A DNA stretch of 64,000 bases, from the NCBI RefSeq assembly GCF_023333595.1, contig NZ_JAIQZM010000002.1:225415-289414 (forward strand). Reading direction: 5' to 3'. This DNA is from Argonema galeatum A003/A1 (GTDB lineage: Bacteria > Cyanobacteriota > Cyanobacteriia > Cyanobacteriales > Aerosakkonemataceae). The notes below the pieces were generated by a model. That model was not told where the DNA came from and made no database searches. It saw nothing but the letters and a program-made list of their open reading frames with translations. This document shows positions 17,504-26,599 of the stretch, one piece after another (position 1 is the first letter of the stretch; each line of letters starts with the position of its first letter). The translations under genes and the position numbers were made by a program.

Positions 17504-19567
17504 TCAGAAATCTTCCTCTTCATCTGTCTCCAATTCAGGTAAGGTATCACTCCTATTTAATGGCGGTTGTTGCTTAATTGGAGATAGAGCAAGTTTTATA
17601 TCTTCCGTCAATTCGATAATTTCGCCATTGAAAAAATGGGCCAGACGCTGGGCTGCGATCGCGACATTGGTGCTGTCCCCGATCGCCATTTCATCAACCC
17701 GCCGCTCCCAAGTCGCTGTAGGGTTATCTGAAACGGGAGGGCTTATTGGTGGTGGCGATGGCGTAATTTCTGCGGGATGGTTTGGATCTGCTATTATCTT
17801 CTGAGATTCAACTTTTGGCGGTGATGGTGCAATTGTCGTAGCTGGTGGCGAAGTCAAAGTTTTTGGACTGCTAGCACCCGACTTACCAGGATCGGAACGA
17901 TCTGTAGGGGTTTGTAACTGGTTTGCAGAAGTATTCTGAGTCTCGATCGAATGTCCTACTACCAAACGTACCTTGACTGGACAATTGAAGGCTTTCTGAA
18001 AACCAGCTTCAATAGCGGGCAATTTTTGTTTAGCCGCATCCAGTAATTGCTTAGTACTCATACCGATCAGAGCTTGTTGATTATTATAACTTAGCAAGCG
18101 TCCGTGTTGACGGAGCAGCGGTTTAGCCAACGGCGAATCGAGATGGAAAATAACTTTTTCCCAAATCTCATTTATTGACATTTCATTCAATGTCTCTTCA
18201 GATTGTTTGGGAACAACATCGTCTGATTGAGAAATATCAATATTATATTTATTAGCCGGTGGATTAGGTACTTCCTCCAAAACTGGATTAGTATCCTCTT
18301 TATTAAGTGTTAGATTTTCTGGTTGGACAGGTGGATGGGCAGAAATTGGATCTGATTTTTCTGGCGTTTTTGTTGGTTGATTATGGGAAAAGGTAGAATT
18401 TACATTTGGATTAATTGCCGGAGTTGACAGCGGTTTATAGGTTGGCTGACTGCTAATTTCTGTCGGGCGCATCCCTTCTCGCAAAGTTGGCAATAAGCTC
18501 AATAGCGTCACCTCTAACCACAGGCGCGGCTGAGTTGTATTTTTAATTTGAAATTCGCTATCTTTGAGATACTTTTGTCCAGCTAAAATATCGTTAATTT
18601 CCAAAGCTTTAAAATTACATAGTGCTTTCCAAGTAGTTTCTGTCACAGCAACTAAATCTGGACGGTTGGGTGCGCTTTTAGCTATTAGTAAATCGCGGTA
18701 CAAACCTGCTAAATTCTGCAATACAATTAGAGGTTCTCGCCCTCGATCCATTAAGCGTCGGCTAATGTCTATCACATCTGTAGAGTTGTTGTCAGCGATC
18801 GCACTCAGCAAACTCATCAAATCTTGTTCTGGAACCACCCCCACCAAATCCCAAACTTTTTCTACCGTTACCCGATCGGATGATAAACTGAGTTGATCGA
18901 GGGTACTTTCTGCATCTCTCAGTCCCCCTTGGGCAATTTGGGCAACGAGAGTAATTGCATCATCGCTAATATTGATATTTTCTTTATTCGCAATATCCCG
19001 CAGATGGTTTACCATCGCGTCTAGGGGTATGCGCCGGAAATCAAAACGCTGACAGCGAGAAATAATTGTCGGTAATACTTTTTGAGGGTCAGTTGTTGCC
19101 AAGACAAATATAACTTGTTCTGGCGGTTCTTCTAATGTTTTTAATAAGGCGTTAAATGCGGCAGTGCTGAGCATATGACATTCATCAATAATATAAACCT
19201 TATAGCGACACTGCATCGGGGCAAATTGAGCCCGTTCGATTAATTCTCTAATATTGTCAACGCCTGTATTGCTGGCGGCGTCAATTTCAATTACGTCTAA
19301 AGCTGAACCTTTTGTGACTTCCTGGCAGATATTGCAGATTCCGCATGGTGTTTTCGTGGGAACTTTGCTAGAAATACAGTTGAGGGATTTAGCCAAAATT
19401 CTGGCACTGGAAGTTTTGCCGGTGCCTCTGGGCCCGGTAAACAAGTAAGCTGGAGCAATATGTTCTTGTTCGATCGCATTTATTAAGGTAGTTGCGATCG
19501 CATCTTGACCCACCAAATCCTTGAAAGTCTGAGGGCGGTATTTGTGGTGTAAGGGTTCGTAGGGCAT
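17504..19567 (-). CDS. dnaX: DNA polymerase III gamma/tau subunit
   Basis: 687 residues, the clamp-loader ATPase of the replisome. The AAA+ domain (about 1-220) shows the P-loop GPRGTGKTSS, the zinc-site cysteines (CISSKVPTKTPCGICNIC), DECHML for Walker B and an intact sensor 1. A middle collar domain follows to about 365. A proline/threonine/serine-rich linker (370-450) leads to a tau-like C-terminal segment and a second low-complexity linker. No intein interrupts the P-loop, although some cyanobacterial dnaX or dnaE genes carry them. The gene diverges from the caspase-like gene, with about 100 bases between them. Confidence 0.96.
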   Translation of the reverse strand: MPYEPLHHKYRPQTFKDLVGQDAIATTLINAIEQEHIAPAYLFTGPRGTGKTSSARILAKSLNCISSKVPTKTPCGICNICQEVTKGSALDVIEIDAASNTGVDNIRELIERAQFAPMQCRYKVYIIDECHMLSTAAFNALLKTLEEPPEQVIFVLATTDPQKVLPTIISRCQRFDFRRIPLDAMVNHLRDIANKENINISDDAITLVAQIAQGGLRDAESTLDQLSLSSDRVTVEKVWDLVGVVPEQDLMSLLSAIADNNSTDVIDISRRLMDRGREPLIVLQNLAGLYRDLLIAKSAPNRPDLVAVTETTWKALCNFKALEINDILAGQKYLKDSEFQIKNTTQPRLWLEVTLLSLLPTLREGMRPTEISSQPTYKPLSTPAINPNVNSTFSHNQPTKTPEKSDPISAHPPVQPENLTLNKEDTNPVLEEVPNPPANKYNIDISQSDDVVPKQSEETLNEMSINEIWEKVIFHLDSPLAKPLLRQHGRLLSYNNQQALIGMSTKQLLDAAKQKLPAIEAGFQKAFNCPVKVRLVVGHSIETQNTSANQLQTPTDRSDPGKSGASSPKTLTSPPATTIAPSPPKVESQKIIADPNHPAEITPSPPPISPPVSDNPTATWERRVDEMAIGDSTNVAIAAQRLAHFFNGEIIELTEDIKLALSPIKQQPPLNRSDTLPELETDEEEDF

Positions 19568-19669
19568 GACAATTAAGATATTTAAAGAAAAACAGCATCA
19601 AAGCGTTAAAATCCGTTAATGGGTCATTGCTGCCAAAAAAATGATTTAGGAAGCGCAATATAAATTACC

Positions 19670-20929
19670 ATGCAGTATTTTTCACGCCATCGCCACCTCA
19701 TTACTAATTTAGCCCTGGGGACATTTATAGGCTGGCAACTCCCGGCCATAAATCCCAACAGTGTTGGAGTAAATGCACAAGTAGCAGCCACTTGTCAAGG
19801 GCAGAAACAAAATCAAGCCCAACAGGAGAAAACAAATTTTTTGGCGTTCGGCGGTGGCCCAGCGCGGGAAGCGAACGAAATTGCGATCGAAAAGAACATT
19901 CTTTACTTTCAGCGTACTTTAAGCGCAATGGGCTACAATCCCGCCTCGGCGTCCACCTTCTTTGCCAACGGCAATGACGGACAGGCGACAGTTCGCTATC
20001 TCGATCCCACAGGACAACAGCAATTTAAAGTGCCACAGATTCCCAATCTCAAGGGTGCATCAACTATGGCCAACTTGGAGCGTTCCATTCAGGATCTGAG
20101 TAAGAACCCTAAATCTATTTTCCTCTACTTCACAGGACATGGCATTCCCAATCCCGAAGATATAGATAACAATGCCTTCATGCTCTGGAATAAGGAGTTG
20201 CTGACGGTGCAGCAGTTTGCCACTATGCTAGACTCCTTGCCCGATCGGACACCTGTCGTCACCATGATGAGTCAGTGCTTCGCAGGCTCATTCGCTAATT
20301 TTATCTACCAAGGGGGCGATCCCAAACGTCCAGTTGCCCTGCAAACCCGTTGCGGCTTCTTCGCCACCGTGAAAACTCGCCCTTCTGTGGGCTGTACGCC
20401 TGCTGTGAACGAAGCCGACTATCGCGATTACAGTTCCAGCTTCTTTGCCGGGTTAAGCGGGCGCAGTCGCACAGGTCAGCCAGTCTCCTCTGCTGACTAT
20501 AACAAAGATGGGCGGGTTTCCTACGCGGAAGCCCACGCTTTTGCTAAGGTAGACGAGAAAACTACGGATTGGCCTATTTCCACTTCTGAGGCTTGGCTGC
20601 AAAATCAGGCTGACAAAATGACTCAGCAGGCGATCCTGAGTCGTCCTATGGCGGAACTTTTGCAAGCAGCTCGCCCGGAACAAAGTTATGCGGTCAATTC
20701 GATCGCCAAAATGTTTGACTTCAATCTGCAAAAGTCATTGCTGGCAAACATCCAAGGACTCGATCGCAGCAAAATCGAGACAGAAGAACAAAAGGCTTAT
20801 ATCATCCGTCTGGGGATGGAATTAACGAATATCGGTATGGAAAAGCAAATCCGTAGTTCGGAAAATAGCCTTGCGATCGCAACCCTTGATAAGTTAATCA
20901 AATGCGAAAGTAGTTCTTGGAAGCAGTAG
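19670..20929 (+). CDS. Caspase-fold (clan CD) peptidase with an EF-hand-like calcium loop
   Basis: 419 residues. The N-terminus has a basic start and a hydrophobic stretch (about 12-25), a possible signal peptide. The caspase-type dyad is visible: His157 in YFTGHG and Cys203 in MMSQCFAGSF, each after a hydrophobic strand, as in caspases, metacaspases and C13 legumains. Residues 276-287 (DYNKDGRVSYAE) match the EF-hand or dockerin loop D-x-N-x-D-G-x-V-x-x-x-E, so calcium control is plausible. The C-terminal 130 residues are helical and unrecognised. Two TPR genes follow in the same direction, the second a CHAT protease. Substrate and location are inference. Confidence 0.82.
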   Translation: MQYFSRHRHLITNLALGTFIGWQLPAINPNSVGVNAQVAATCQGQKQNQAQQEKTNFLAFGGGPAREANEIAIEKNILYFQRTLSAMGYNPASASTFFANGNDGQATVRYLDPTGQQQFKVPQIPNLKGASTMANLERSIQDLSKNPKSIFLYFTGHGIPNPEDIDNNAFMLWNKELLTVQQFATMLDSLPDRTPVVTMMSQCFAGSFANFIYQGGDPKRPVALQTRCGFFATVKTRPSVGCTPAVNEADYRDYSSSFFAGLSGRSRTGQPVSSADYNKDGRVSYAEAHAFAKVDEKTTDWPISTSEAWLQNQADKMTQQAILSRPMAELLQAARPEQSYAVNSIAKMFDFNLQKSLLANIQGLDRSKIETEEQKAYIIRLGMELTNIGMEKQIRSSENSLAIATLDKLIKCESSSWKQ

Positions 20930-21236
20930 TAATGGGCGGCAGAGGGGCAGGGTGGCAGAGGGGCAGAGGGGCGCTTGTGCAGAGGGGCAGAGGGGAAAAA
21001 GAATTATAGATAATTTTCTAGCGGTAAGGAAGTAACTAAGGATGCCGTGAAGTCTCGTAGATTTGTACGGATGGATAGAGGTTTGTACAGAAGTAGATGA
21101 AGTTGCGATCGAGCTACAATGCCCCTTGAACTTCGGCTTTAATGGAAACACAGTCGCTTCGTTGCGTTGAGCTATAAATACTGTCTTAACATATCTGACT
21201 ATGGCGATAAAATCTGGTAAATAAGGTAAAGCGGGG
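20930..21236. other. Spacer with GGCAGAG purine-rich repeats
   Basis: The first 70 bases hold about six irregular copies of GGCAGAGGGGCAG, a low-complexity repeat frequent in cyanobacterial spacers. The rest is unstructured to the eye and should contain the promoter of the following TPR gene. No gene is supported. Confidence 0.6.
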
Positions 21237-22319
21237 ATGCGAAAAATGAAAGGGCGGTTTTGGCGATATGCCTACAGTACGCTGAGGCGAATGCTAAGGA
21301 GGTGGTTTCGGCGTTCCGGCATCGGCAAAAAGTCCCAACCGACAAAATCTACCAAGCAATTAGAAACTGGGCCTCTAAATGATGCCGACTATGAATATTT
21401 TTTCATGCAGCTACTGGAAGGGGTCGATCATGGTTGGCGTCAGGAACAGGTTTTGAGAGTTTTTGAGGCGTTAGCTGAGCGTACCACAGTTGAACAATGG
21501 ATCGCGTGGCTGCGTGGTTTTGGTGAAAAGCTGCTGACTTCCCCTACCCCAAATCATCAGTTAGCCAATGGGATGGTGCATTTAGGTGAGGTTGGTTGCG
21601 GCGAGTTTGGCGAAATTGCCAAGGAAATCGGTGTAAAGTTACTCGCACGCTCTCCCCATTCATACCAAGCGAATAACTCTTTCGTGGATACAGGTGACCC
21701 CCAAGAGGCACAAGCATGGTTCCACCAAGGTATTCAGCGATTTAATAATGGAGATTTTCAAGAAGCGATCGCTTCTTATGACAAGGCTTTAGCAATTTTA
21801 CCAGACGCCCACGAAGTCTGGTATAACCGAGCTAACGCCTTGTTTAAATTAGCACGCACTCAGGATGCGATCGCTAGCTACGACAAAGCTTTGCAATACA
21901 AGCAGGACAAATCCGATGCCTGGAATAATCGTGGTAACGCCTTGTTTAAGTTAGGATCTGCGGAAGATGCGATATTAAGCTACGACAAAGCATTAGAAAT
22001 TGAACCAAACTATCAGCAAGCTTGGTACAACCGAGGTGTGGCGCTGGGGAACGTGGGACGCCTGGAAGATGCTTTAGCTTCTTATGACAAAGCTGTGGCG
22101 ATCGAACCCAAAGATGATCAAGCTTGGTTTAATCGAGGTTTGGTGCTGGGAAACTTAGGACGCCTGGAAGATGCTCTAGCCAGTTGGGACAAAGCCTTGG
22201 AATTGAAATCCGATCGCTACGAAGCCTGGTATAATCGCAGCGTAGCGCTGAGTAACTTAGGCCGCAACGATGAGGCTCTAGCTAGCTGGAACAAAGCTCA
22301 AGCTCTCAAACCAAGCTAA
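21237..22319 (+). CDS. TPR protein sharing an N-terminal domain with the next gene
   Basis: 360 residues. A very basic N-terminus (about 1-30, rich in Arg and Trp) could touch membrane or nucleic acid. Residues about 48-135 form a compact domain beginning NDADYEYFFMQLLEGVDHGW, which recurs in the TPR-CHAT protein downstream. From about 155 to the end there are six tetratricopeptide repeats of 34 residues (A-x-YDKAL-x-I-x-P... WYNRG). There is no enzyme domain, so it is likely a scaffold or partner. It lies 128 bases upstream of the TPR-CHAT gene, separated by a heptamer array. The shared domain suggests the two proteins bind a common partner. Confidence 0.87.
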   Translation: MRKMKGRFWRYAYSTLRRMLRRWFRRSGIGKKSQPTKSTKQLETGPLNDADYEYFFMQLLEGVDHGWRQEQVLRVFEALAERTTVEQWIAWLRGFGEKLLTSPTPNHQLANGMVHLGEVGCGEFGEIAKEIGVKLLARSPHSYQANNSFVDTGDPQEAQAWFHQGIQRFNNGDFQEAIASYDKALAILPDAHEVWYNRANALFKLARTQDAIASYDKALQYKQDKSDAWNNRGNALFKLGSAEDAILSYDKALEIEPNYQQAWYNRGVALGNVGRLEDALASYDKAVAIEPKDDQAWFNRGLVLGNLGRLEDALASWDKALELKSDRYEAWYNRSVALSNLGRNDEALASWNKAQALKPS

Positions 22320-22323
22320 AGCA

Positions 22324-22393
22324 ATTTTGGATTTTGGATTTTAGATTTTGGATTTTGGATTTTGGATTTTAGATTTTGGATTTTAGATTTTAG
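22324..22393 (+). repeat. Heptamer array ATTTTRG, 10 units
   Basis: Ten perfect tandem heptamers, either ATTTTGG or ATTTTAG, begin five bases after the TPR stop codon. The G/A choice at position 6 is the only variation. Same unit as at 11505 and 11590. Confidence 0.9.
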
Positions 22394-22447
22394 ATAATGC
22401 TAAGACAAGTCTAAAATCGAAATCAATGCGATGCAAGAGGGCGGTAG

Positions 22448-25400
22448 ATGTTAAGGCGAATTTGGCAGAGAATCGTTCAGTTCTTTCGGCGCTTGTTTGG
22501 GAGTAGCACCTCAAGCCAGTCTTCTCGAACAGCACGGAGGAAGAAGCAAGCCTACTTGTCGCTTATGAGGGAACAGAAGCAGGCAGAACCGGCCAAATCC
22601 TTAGAAAATGCCGATTACGAGTTTCTCTTCATGCAACTGCTGGAAGGTGTGGCACATGGGTGGCAACAGCACCGAGTTTTGAAATTTATGGCAGAGTTAG
22701 AAGGGCGCACCACTGAGGAACAATGGGTGTCGTGGTTGCGCGGCTTTGGCGAAAGATTGGTGGTTTCACCGACACGCCATCAGGATTTAGCAGTGGCTAT
22801 GCTTCAACTGGCTGAAGTTGGCTGTGGGGAACTGGGAGAGGTAGCTGGTGAAATCGGTGGCGATTTGTTAGAACGCTTAGATAGGCAACAACCGACACGA
22901 CAAATTCCCACAAATTTAAACCCTCTTGAAGTCGTTCCGGTTGCTGGAGTTGAAAATTTCTCAGAGGAAGTGGAACCTATTTCTCTCGATCGGTTGTGGG
23001 ATATCTTACAGCAGGATACCGATTTAGCTAAGCAAATGGCTGAGATATTTGAAGTTCCGACAACCGATCCGCAAAGCATTATTGAGGCGCTGATCGATCA
23101 AGGGACTGTAGCGTCTGAATCGACTACAGAGGATGCAGAATTCTGGTTTAATCAAGGTCTTCGGGCGTATGAGGCGGGTGATTTTGAAGGGGCGATCGCT
23201 TCTTTCGATCGCGTTGTTGACCTCAAACCCGACGATTCCGAAACTTGGTATAACCGAGGTAATGCCCTATCTGAGTTAGGGCGCAAAGAAGATGCGATCG
23301 CTTCTTTCGATCGCGCTATTGAAATTAAACCTGACGACTACGACGCCTGGAACGACCGGGGTATAACCCTACACGACTTAGGGAAGTTAGAAGAAGCGAT
23401 CGCTAGTTTCGATCGCGCTATTGAAATAAAGCCTGAAAACTACGACACCTGGAACGATCGGGCCATAACGCTCCACAGCTTAGGACAATATGAGGAAGCG
23501 ATCGCTAGTTTCGATCGCGCTGTGGCGATCGAACCCAATTACCAAGAAGTCTGGAACAATCGAGGTATTGTGCTGTCTAAGTTGGGACGCTATGAGGAAG
23601 CGATCGCTAGCTTTGACAAAGCGCTAGAAATCAAGGTTGACAAATGGGAAGCCTGGATTAACCGAGGTGCTGCGGCTGCAACTTCACTCTTCTTTGACCC
23701 TCTGCTGGCTTCCTCAAGTGCGATCGCCAGACAAAACCCATCTTTGCACCAACGCGGCTATGAAGGTCAATTAGCAAGCTATCAAGAAGGATTGAAATAT
23801 GTTCGTCAAGACACTCAACCAGACGGCTGGGCTTGGCTGCACAAACATATCGCTCAAGCTTACTACGATCGAGGCTGCATCGATTCAAAACCCCGTGAAT
23901 ATTGGCGCAAAGCTGTAGAAGAATATCGCGAAGCACTCAAAACTCTCACAGAAGCCAGATTTCCCGAACTGCATCTAGAAATATTGCAAGACCTTTTTAA
24001 AGCCCTTTTGAGTTTAGGACAAACAGCAGAAGCAGAACAATTACAACGACGCGGTTCTGATTTATTGCAGCGCTTACTCAACGAGCAAAATTATTCTGAC
24101 TGGTATAAAAAACAAGTGGCTCTTAAATTTGTACCCTTTAACCAGTTGACCGTTGATTTAGCCGTTCAATCCAATCAATTCGTGCAAGCTTTAGAACTGG
24201 CAGAAAAAGACAAAAACGCCTGCTCAACATGGCTTTTAGACGACTGGAGCGATAATATTACCTCACCTAAGTGGGTCGATATTCAACAATTGCTCAATCC
24301 CACAACAGCAATAGTTTACTGGCATCTAAGTCCATCTGCCCTACATACCTTTATTCTCAAACACAACGCGCCAGAACCCATTGTTTTGAAAGAACCCCCA
24401 GTTGCTGAAGAAACAAAATTTCCCAGTCGCGTAGTAGAATTTGAAAACTGGGTAAAAGATTGGAATCAACAATACCAGGAATATCGCAGCAGCAAAGATA
24501 AAAATCATCCCTGGCGGCAAGAATTAGAAGCTAAGCTAACCCATATAGGTAACATTCTCGATATCTCAGAAGTTATCGAAGAACTCGCAGGCATCACCAA
24601 ACTGATATTGATTCCCCACCGCGACTTGCATCGCTTTCCCCTGCATTACCTGTTTCCAGATAACTTCACCATTACCTATCTACCCAGTGCAAAAATCGGT
24701 TTAAATCTCAAGGTTGAGCAAGATGGGTGGCAGACAAAAAAATTGCTGAGTGTGGAATATCCCGACAGTCTGGGATTAGAAAAACTGCTTTATCCTGAAA
24801 TTGAGGCAGCTGCCATTACCGAAATGTTTGACAATCCGACGCGCCTCCCCGACGAAGACGCCACAAAAGAACAGGTAATAGCAGCACTTTTTGATAAACA
24901 CAATATCTTTCACTTCACGGGTCACGGTAGCTATAACTTCGCCACACCCAAGCTTTCAGCTTTAGCCTTAACTGGAAAAGACTTACTGACGCTAGAAGAC
25001 ATTTGTCAGCTTCCCCTGAGTAATTACCAGCTAGTTTGCCTTTGTGCTTGCGAAACCGCCGTCACTAGCAACCAAACGATCGCTACAGAGTACGTGGGAC
25101 TGATTAGTGGTTTTGTCAGACAAGGCGCATCCCATGTCCTCAGTACCTTGTGGACGGTTCCAGAAGATTCCAGCGCCTTGTTAGCGATCGAATTCTACCA
25201 ACGCCTAAAGGCTAACCTTCCACCCGATCGAGCCCTCAAAGAAGCCCAACAGTGGCTGCGTACCGTCACTAATACCGAACTAGCCCAGATGTATAAAAAC
25301 CTCTCCATCCAGTTGGCAGAATACGCTCCTGGGGTCAGCGAATACCTACGGTTTCAGGCTATGTTCCTGGAAGGAAAGCCAGATAAAATAAATTCATCCC

Positions 25401-25456
25401 AGCCCCCTTATGCCCATCCTTACTATTGGGCTGCTTTTACCATCACTGGCAGATAA
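22448..25456 (+). CDS. TPR-CHAT protein (caspase/separase-type peptidase domain)
   Basis: 1002 residues. Basic N-terminus, then the domain shared with the preceding gene (about 52-143, starting ENADYEFLFMQLLEGVAHGW). About six TPR units follow (230-440), then a helical segment, and a C-terminal CHAT domain (about 690-1002). Catalytic residues are visible: His826 in HFTGHGSYN and Cys868 in LCACET, in the order and spacing of CHAT proteases. CHAT proteins include separase relatives and the TPR-CHAT effector Csx29 of type III-E CRISPR; no Cas7-11 or other cas gene is near. With the caspase-like gene two genes upstream, this makes a small peptidase cluster. Trigger and substrate are unknown. Confidence 0.88.
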   Translation: MLRRIWQRIVQFFRRLFGSSTSSQSSRTARRKKQAYLSLMREQKQAEPAKSLENADYEFLFMQLLEGVAHGWQQHRVLKFMAELEGRTTEEQWVSWLRGFGERLVVSPTRHQDLAVAMLQLAEVGCGELGEVAGEIGGDLLERLDRQQPTRQIPTNLNPLEVVPVAGVENFSEEVEPISLDRLWDILQQDTDLAKQMAEIFEVPTTDPQSIIEALIDQGTVASESTTEDAEFWFNQGLRAYEAGDFEGAIASFDRVVDLKPDDSETWYNRGNALSELGRKEDAIASFDRAIEIKPDDYDAWNDRGITLHDLGKLEEAIASFDRAIEIKPENYDTWNDRAITLHSLGQYEEAIASFDRAVAIEPNYQEVWNNRGIVLSKLGRYEEAIASFDKALEIKVDKWEAWINRGAAAATSLFFDPLLASSSAIARQNPSLHQRGYEGQLASYQEGLKYVRQDTQPDGWAWLHKHIAQAYYDRGCIDSKPREYWRKAVEEYREALKTLTEARFPELHLEILQDLFKALLSLGQTAEAEQLQRRGSDLLQRLLNEQNYSDWYKKQVALKFVPFNQLTVDLAVQSNQFVQALELAEKDKNACSTWLLDDWSDNITSPKWVDIQQLLNPTTAIVYWHLSPSALHTFILKHNAPEPIVLKEPPVAEETKFPSRVVEFENWVKDWNQQYQEYRSSKDKNHPWRQELEAKLTHIGNILDISEVIEELAGITKLILIPHRDLHRFPLHYLFPDNFTITYLPSAKIGLNLKVEQDGWQTKKLLSVEYPDSLGLEKLLYPEIEAAAITEMFDNPTRLPDEDATKEQVIAALFDKHNIFHFTGHGSYNFATPKLSALALTGKDLLTLEDICQLPLSNYQLVCLCACETAVTSNQTIATEYVGLISGFVRQGASHVLSTLWTVPEDSSALLAIEFYQRLKANLPPDRALKEAQQWLRTVTNTELAQMYKNLSIQLAEYAPGVSEYLRFQAMFLEGKPDKINSSQPPYAHPYYWAAFTITGR

Positions 25457-25492
25457 GCCCTTGCCCCTTGCCCCCTTAACTGTTGGACTCAT

Positions 25493-26362
25493 ATGAGAAA
25501 CGCCACAATGTCTTCGTTTCGCACAATCGAAAGTTTTTACACCGATGGAGCCTGTAGCGGCAATCCCGGACCGGGCGGCTGGGGCGTTGTAGTCTATTTT
25601 CAGGATGGCTCTGTTTGCGAGATCGGCGGTGATGAGCCCCAAACTACCAATAATCGGATGGAGTTGCAAGCCGCCATCCAAGCCCTCAAATTCCTCGCAG
25701 CAACCGGACAAACCCAACCCGTCGCCCTTTACACCGATAGCGAATACGTCAAAAAGGGTATTACCGACTGGGTGAAAGGGTGGAAAAAGAAAGGCTGGAA
25801 AACCTCTCAAGGTAAAGCCGTACTCAACCAAGATCTGTGGGAGGCGCTCGACACGCTCAATTGCAAGCAAGTAGACTGGCGGTATGTCCGGGGTCATGCC
25901 GGTGATGTTGGTAACGAACGCTGCGATGCGATCGCTCGGGCCTTTGCAATTGGTAAAAGCCCTACGCTGCGACAGCCAGAAGTATTAGAAGCATTTAGTT
26001 CAGAGGCAACAAACGGCGATAATTACGAAAAGTTACAATCCAGTGATGTATCCTCTAACCTTCTCACTACCGACTTGGCTATGACCGATTCTACCGCTAA
26101 CTCCCCGACAGAAACAAACCAGAATTTATCCAGTGAAGTTAGAGTCATTCAACTCCGCAATCTAATAGAAATTCTACGCATCGCCGATGACATTGCTACT
26201 AAAGGCTACCTGATTACCAGTTCCGAACTAGCAGACTTGATGGATATCCACACCAGCGCAGTTACAAGTCGTGGAGATAATTGGGTTTGGCGTAACTGGG
26301 TTGTCTCACGGGTGCGGCGAGAAGGAAATCAGATTCTCTGGCAACTCGAACGGGTAGATTAA
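25493..26362 (+). CDS. rnhA: Ribonuclease HI with a C-terminal winged-helix-like extension
   Basis: Cleaves RNA in RNA-DNA hybrids. The N-terminal domain holds the acidic catalytic residues in YTDGACSGNPGPGGWG, NRMELQAAI, YTDSEYVKKGI and GNERCDAIA, with the basic protrusion GWKKKGWK. The 289-residue product is almost twice the E. coli enzyme. After a Ser/Thr-rich linker (about 175-215) comes a segment (about 220-289, NLIEILRIADDIATKGYL...RGDNWVWRNWVVSRV) resembling a small DNA-binding helix-turn-helix. An alternative start at 25508 would remove five residues. It follows the TPR-CHAT gene by 36 bases and could be co-transcribed. Confidence 0.93.
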   Translation: MRNATMSSFRTIESFYTDGACSGNPGPGGWGVVVYFQDGSVCEIGGDEPQTTNNRMELQAAIQALKFLAATGQTQPVALYTDSEYVKKGITDWVKGWKKKGWKTSQGKAVLNQDLWEALDTLNCKQVDWRYVRGHAGDVGNERCDAIARAFAIGKSPTLRQPEVLEAFSSEATNGDNYEKLQSSDVSSNLLTTDLAMTDSTANSPTETNQNLSSEVRVIQLRNLIEILRIADDIATKGYLITSSELADLMDIHTSAVTSRGDNWVWRNWVVSRVRREGNQILWQLERVD

Positions 26363-26400
26363 TGGCAAATGGAAAATGAAAGGGTGTTTTTTCGCTCCCA

Positions 26401-26453
26401 GGTACGTTGTTGCGCTTTAGCGCTCTAAGAGCGCTAAAGCGCAACAACGTACC
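26401..26453. repeat. GGTAC palindrome, copy A (53 bp, perfect 25-bp arms)
   Basis: Perfect inverted repeat with arms starting GGTACGTTGTTGCGCTTTAG and a TAA centre, in the spacer between the convergent rnhA and cruG. Related shorter copies lie at 43008-43049 and 60584-60625. Confidence 0.9.
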
Positions 26454-26599
26454 CATTATCCATTCCGAACAAGAGCCAATGGAACTAACTAAGCTGTCGC
26501 GCATCTAAGTTGTATAAATGAGGCGGGCAAGATGCCTTGCCCCCTCCCCACAAGAGTTTCACAAATTGTGATTATTCAAATTAGATGCGCGTTAGCTTA

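Noticed and set aside
17504..19567. Intein inside dnaX
   Set aside because: The P-loop and sensor regions are continuous and the length is normal.
22448..25456. TPR-CHAT as Csx29 of a type III-E CRISPR system
   Set aside because: No Cas7-11 (gRAMP), no array and no other cas gene within the window; TPR-CHAT proteins are common in cyanobacteria.
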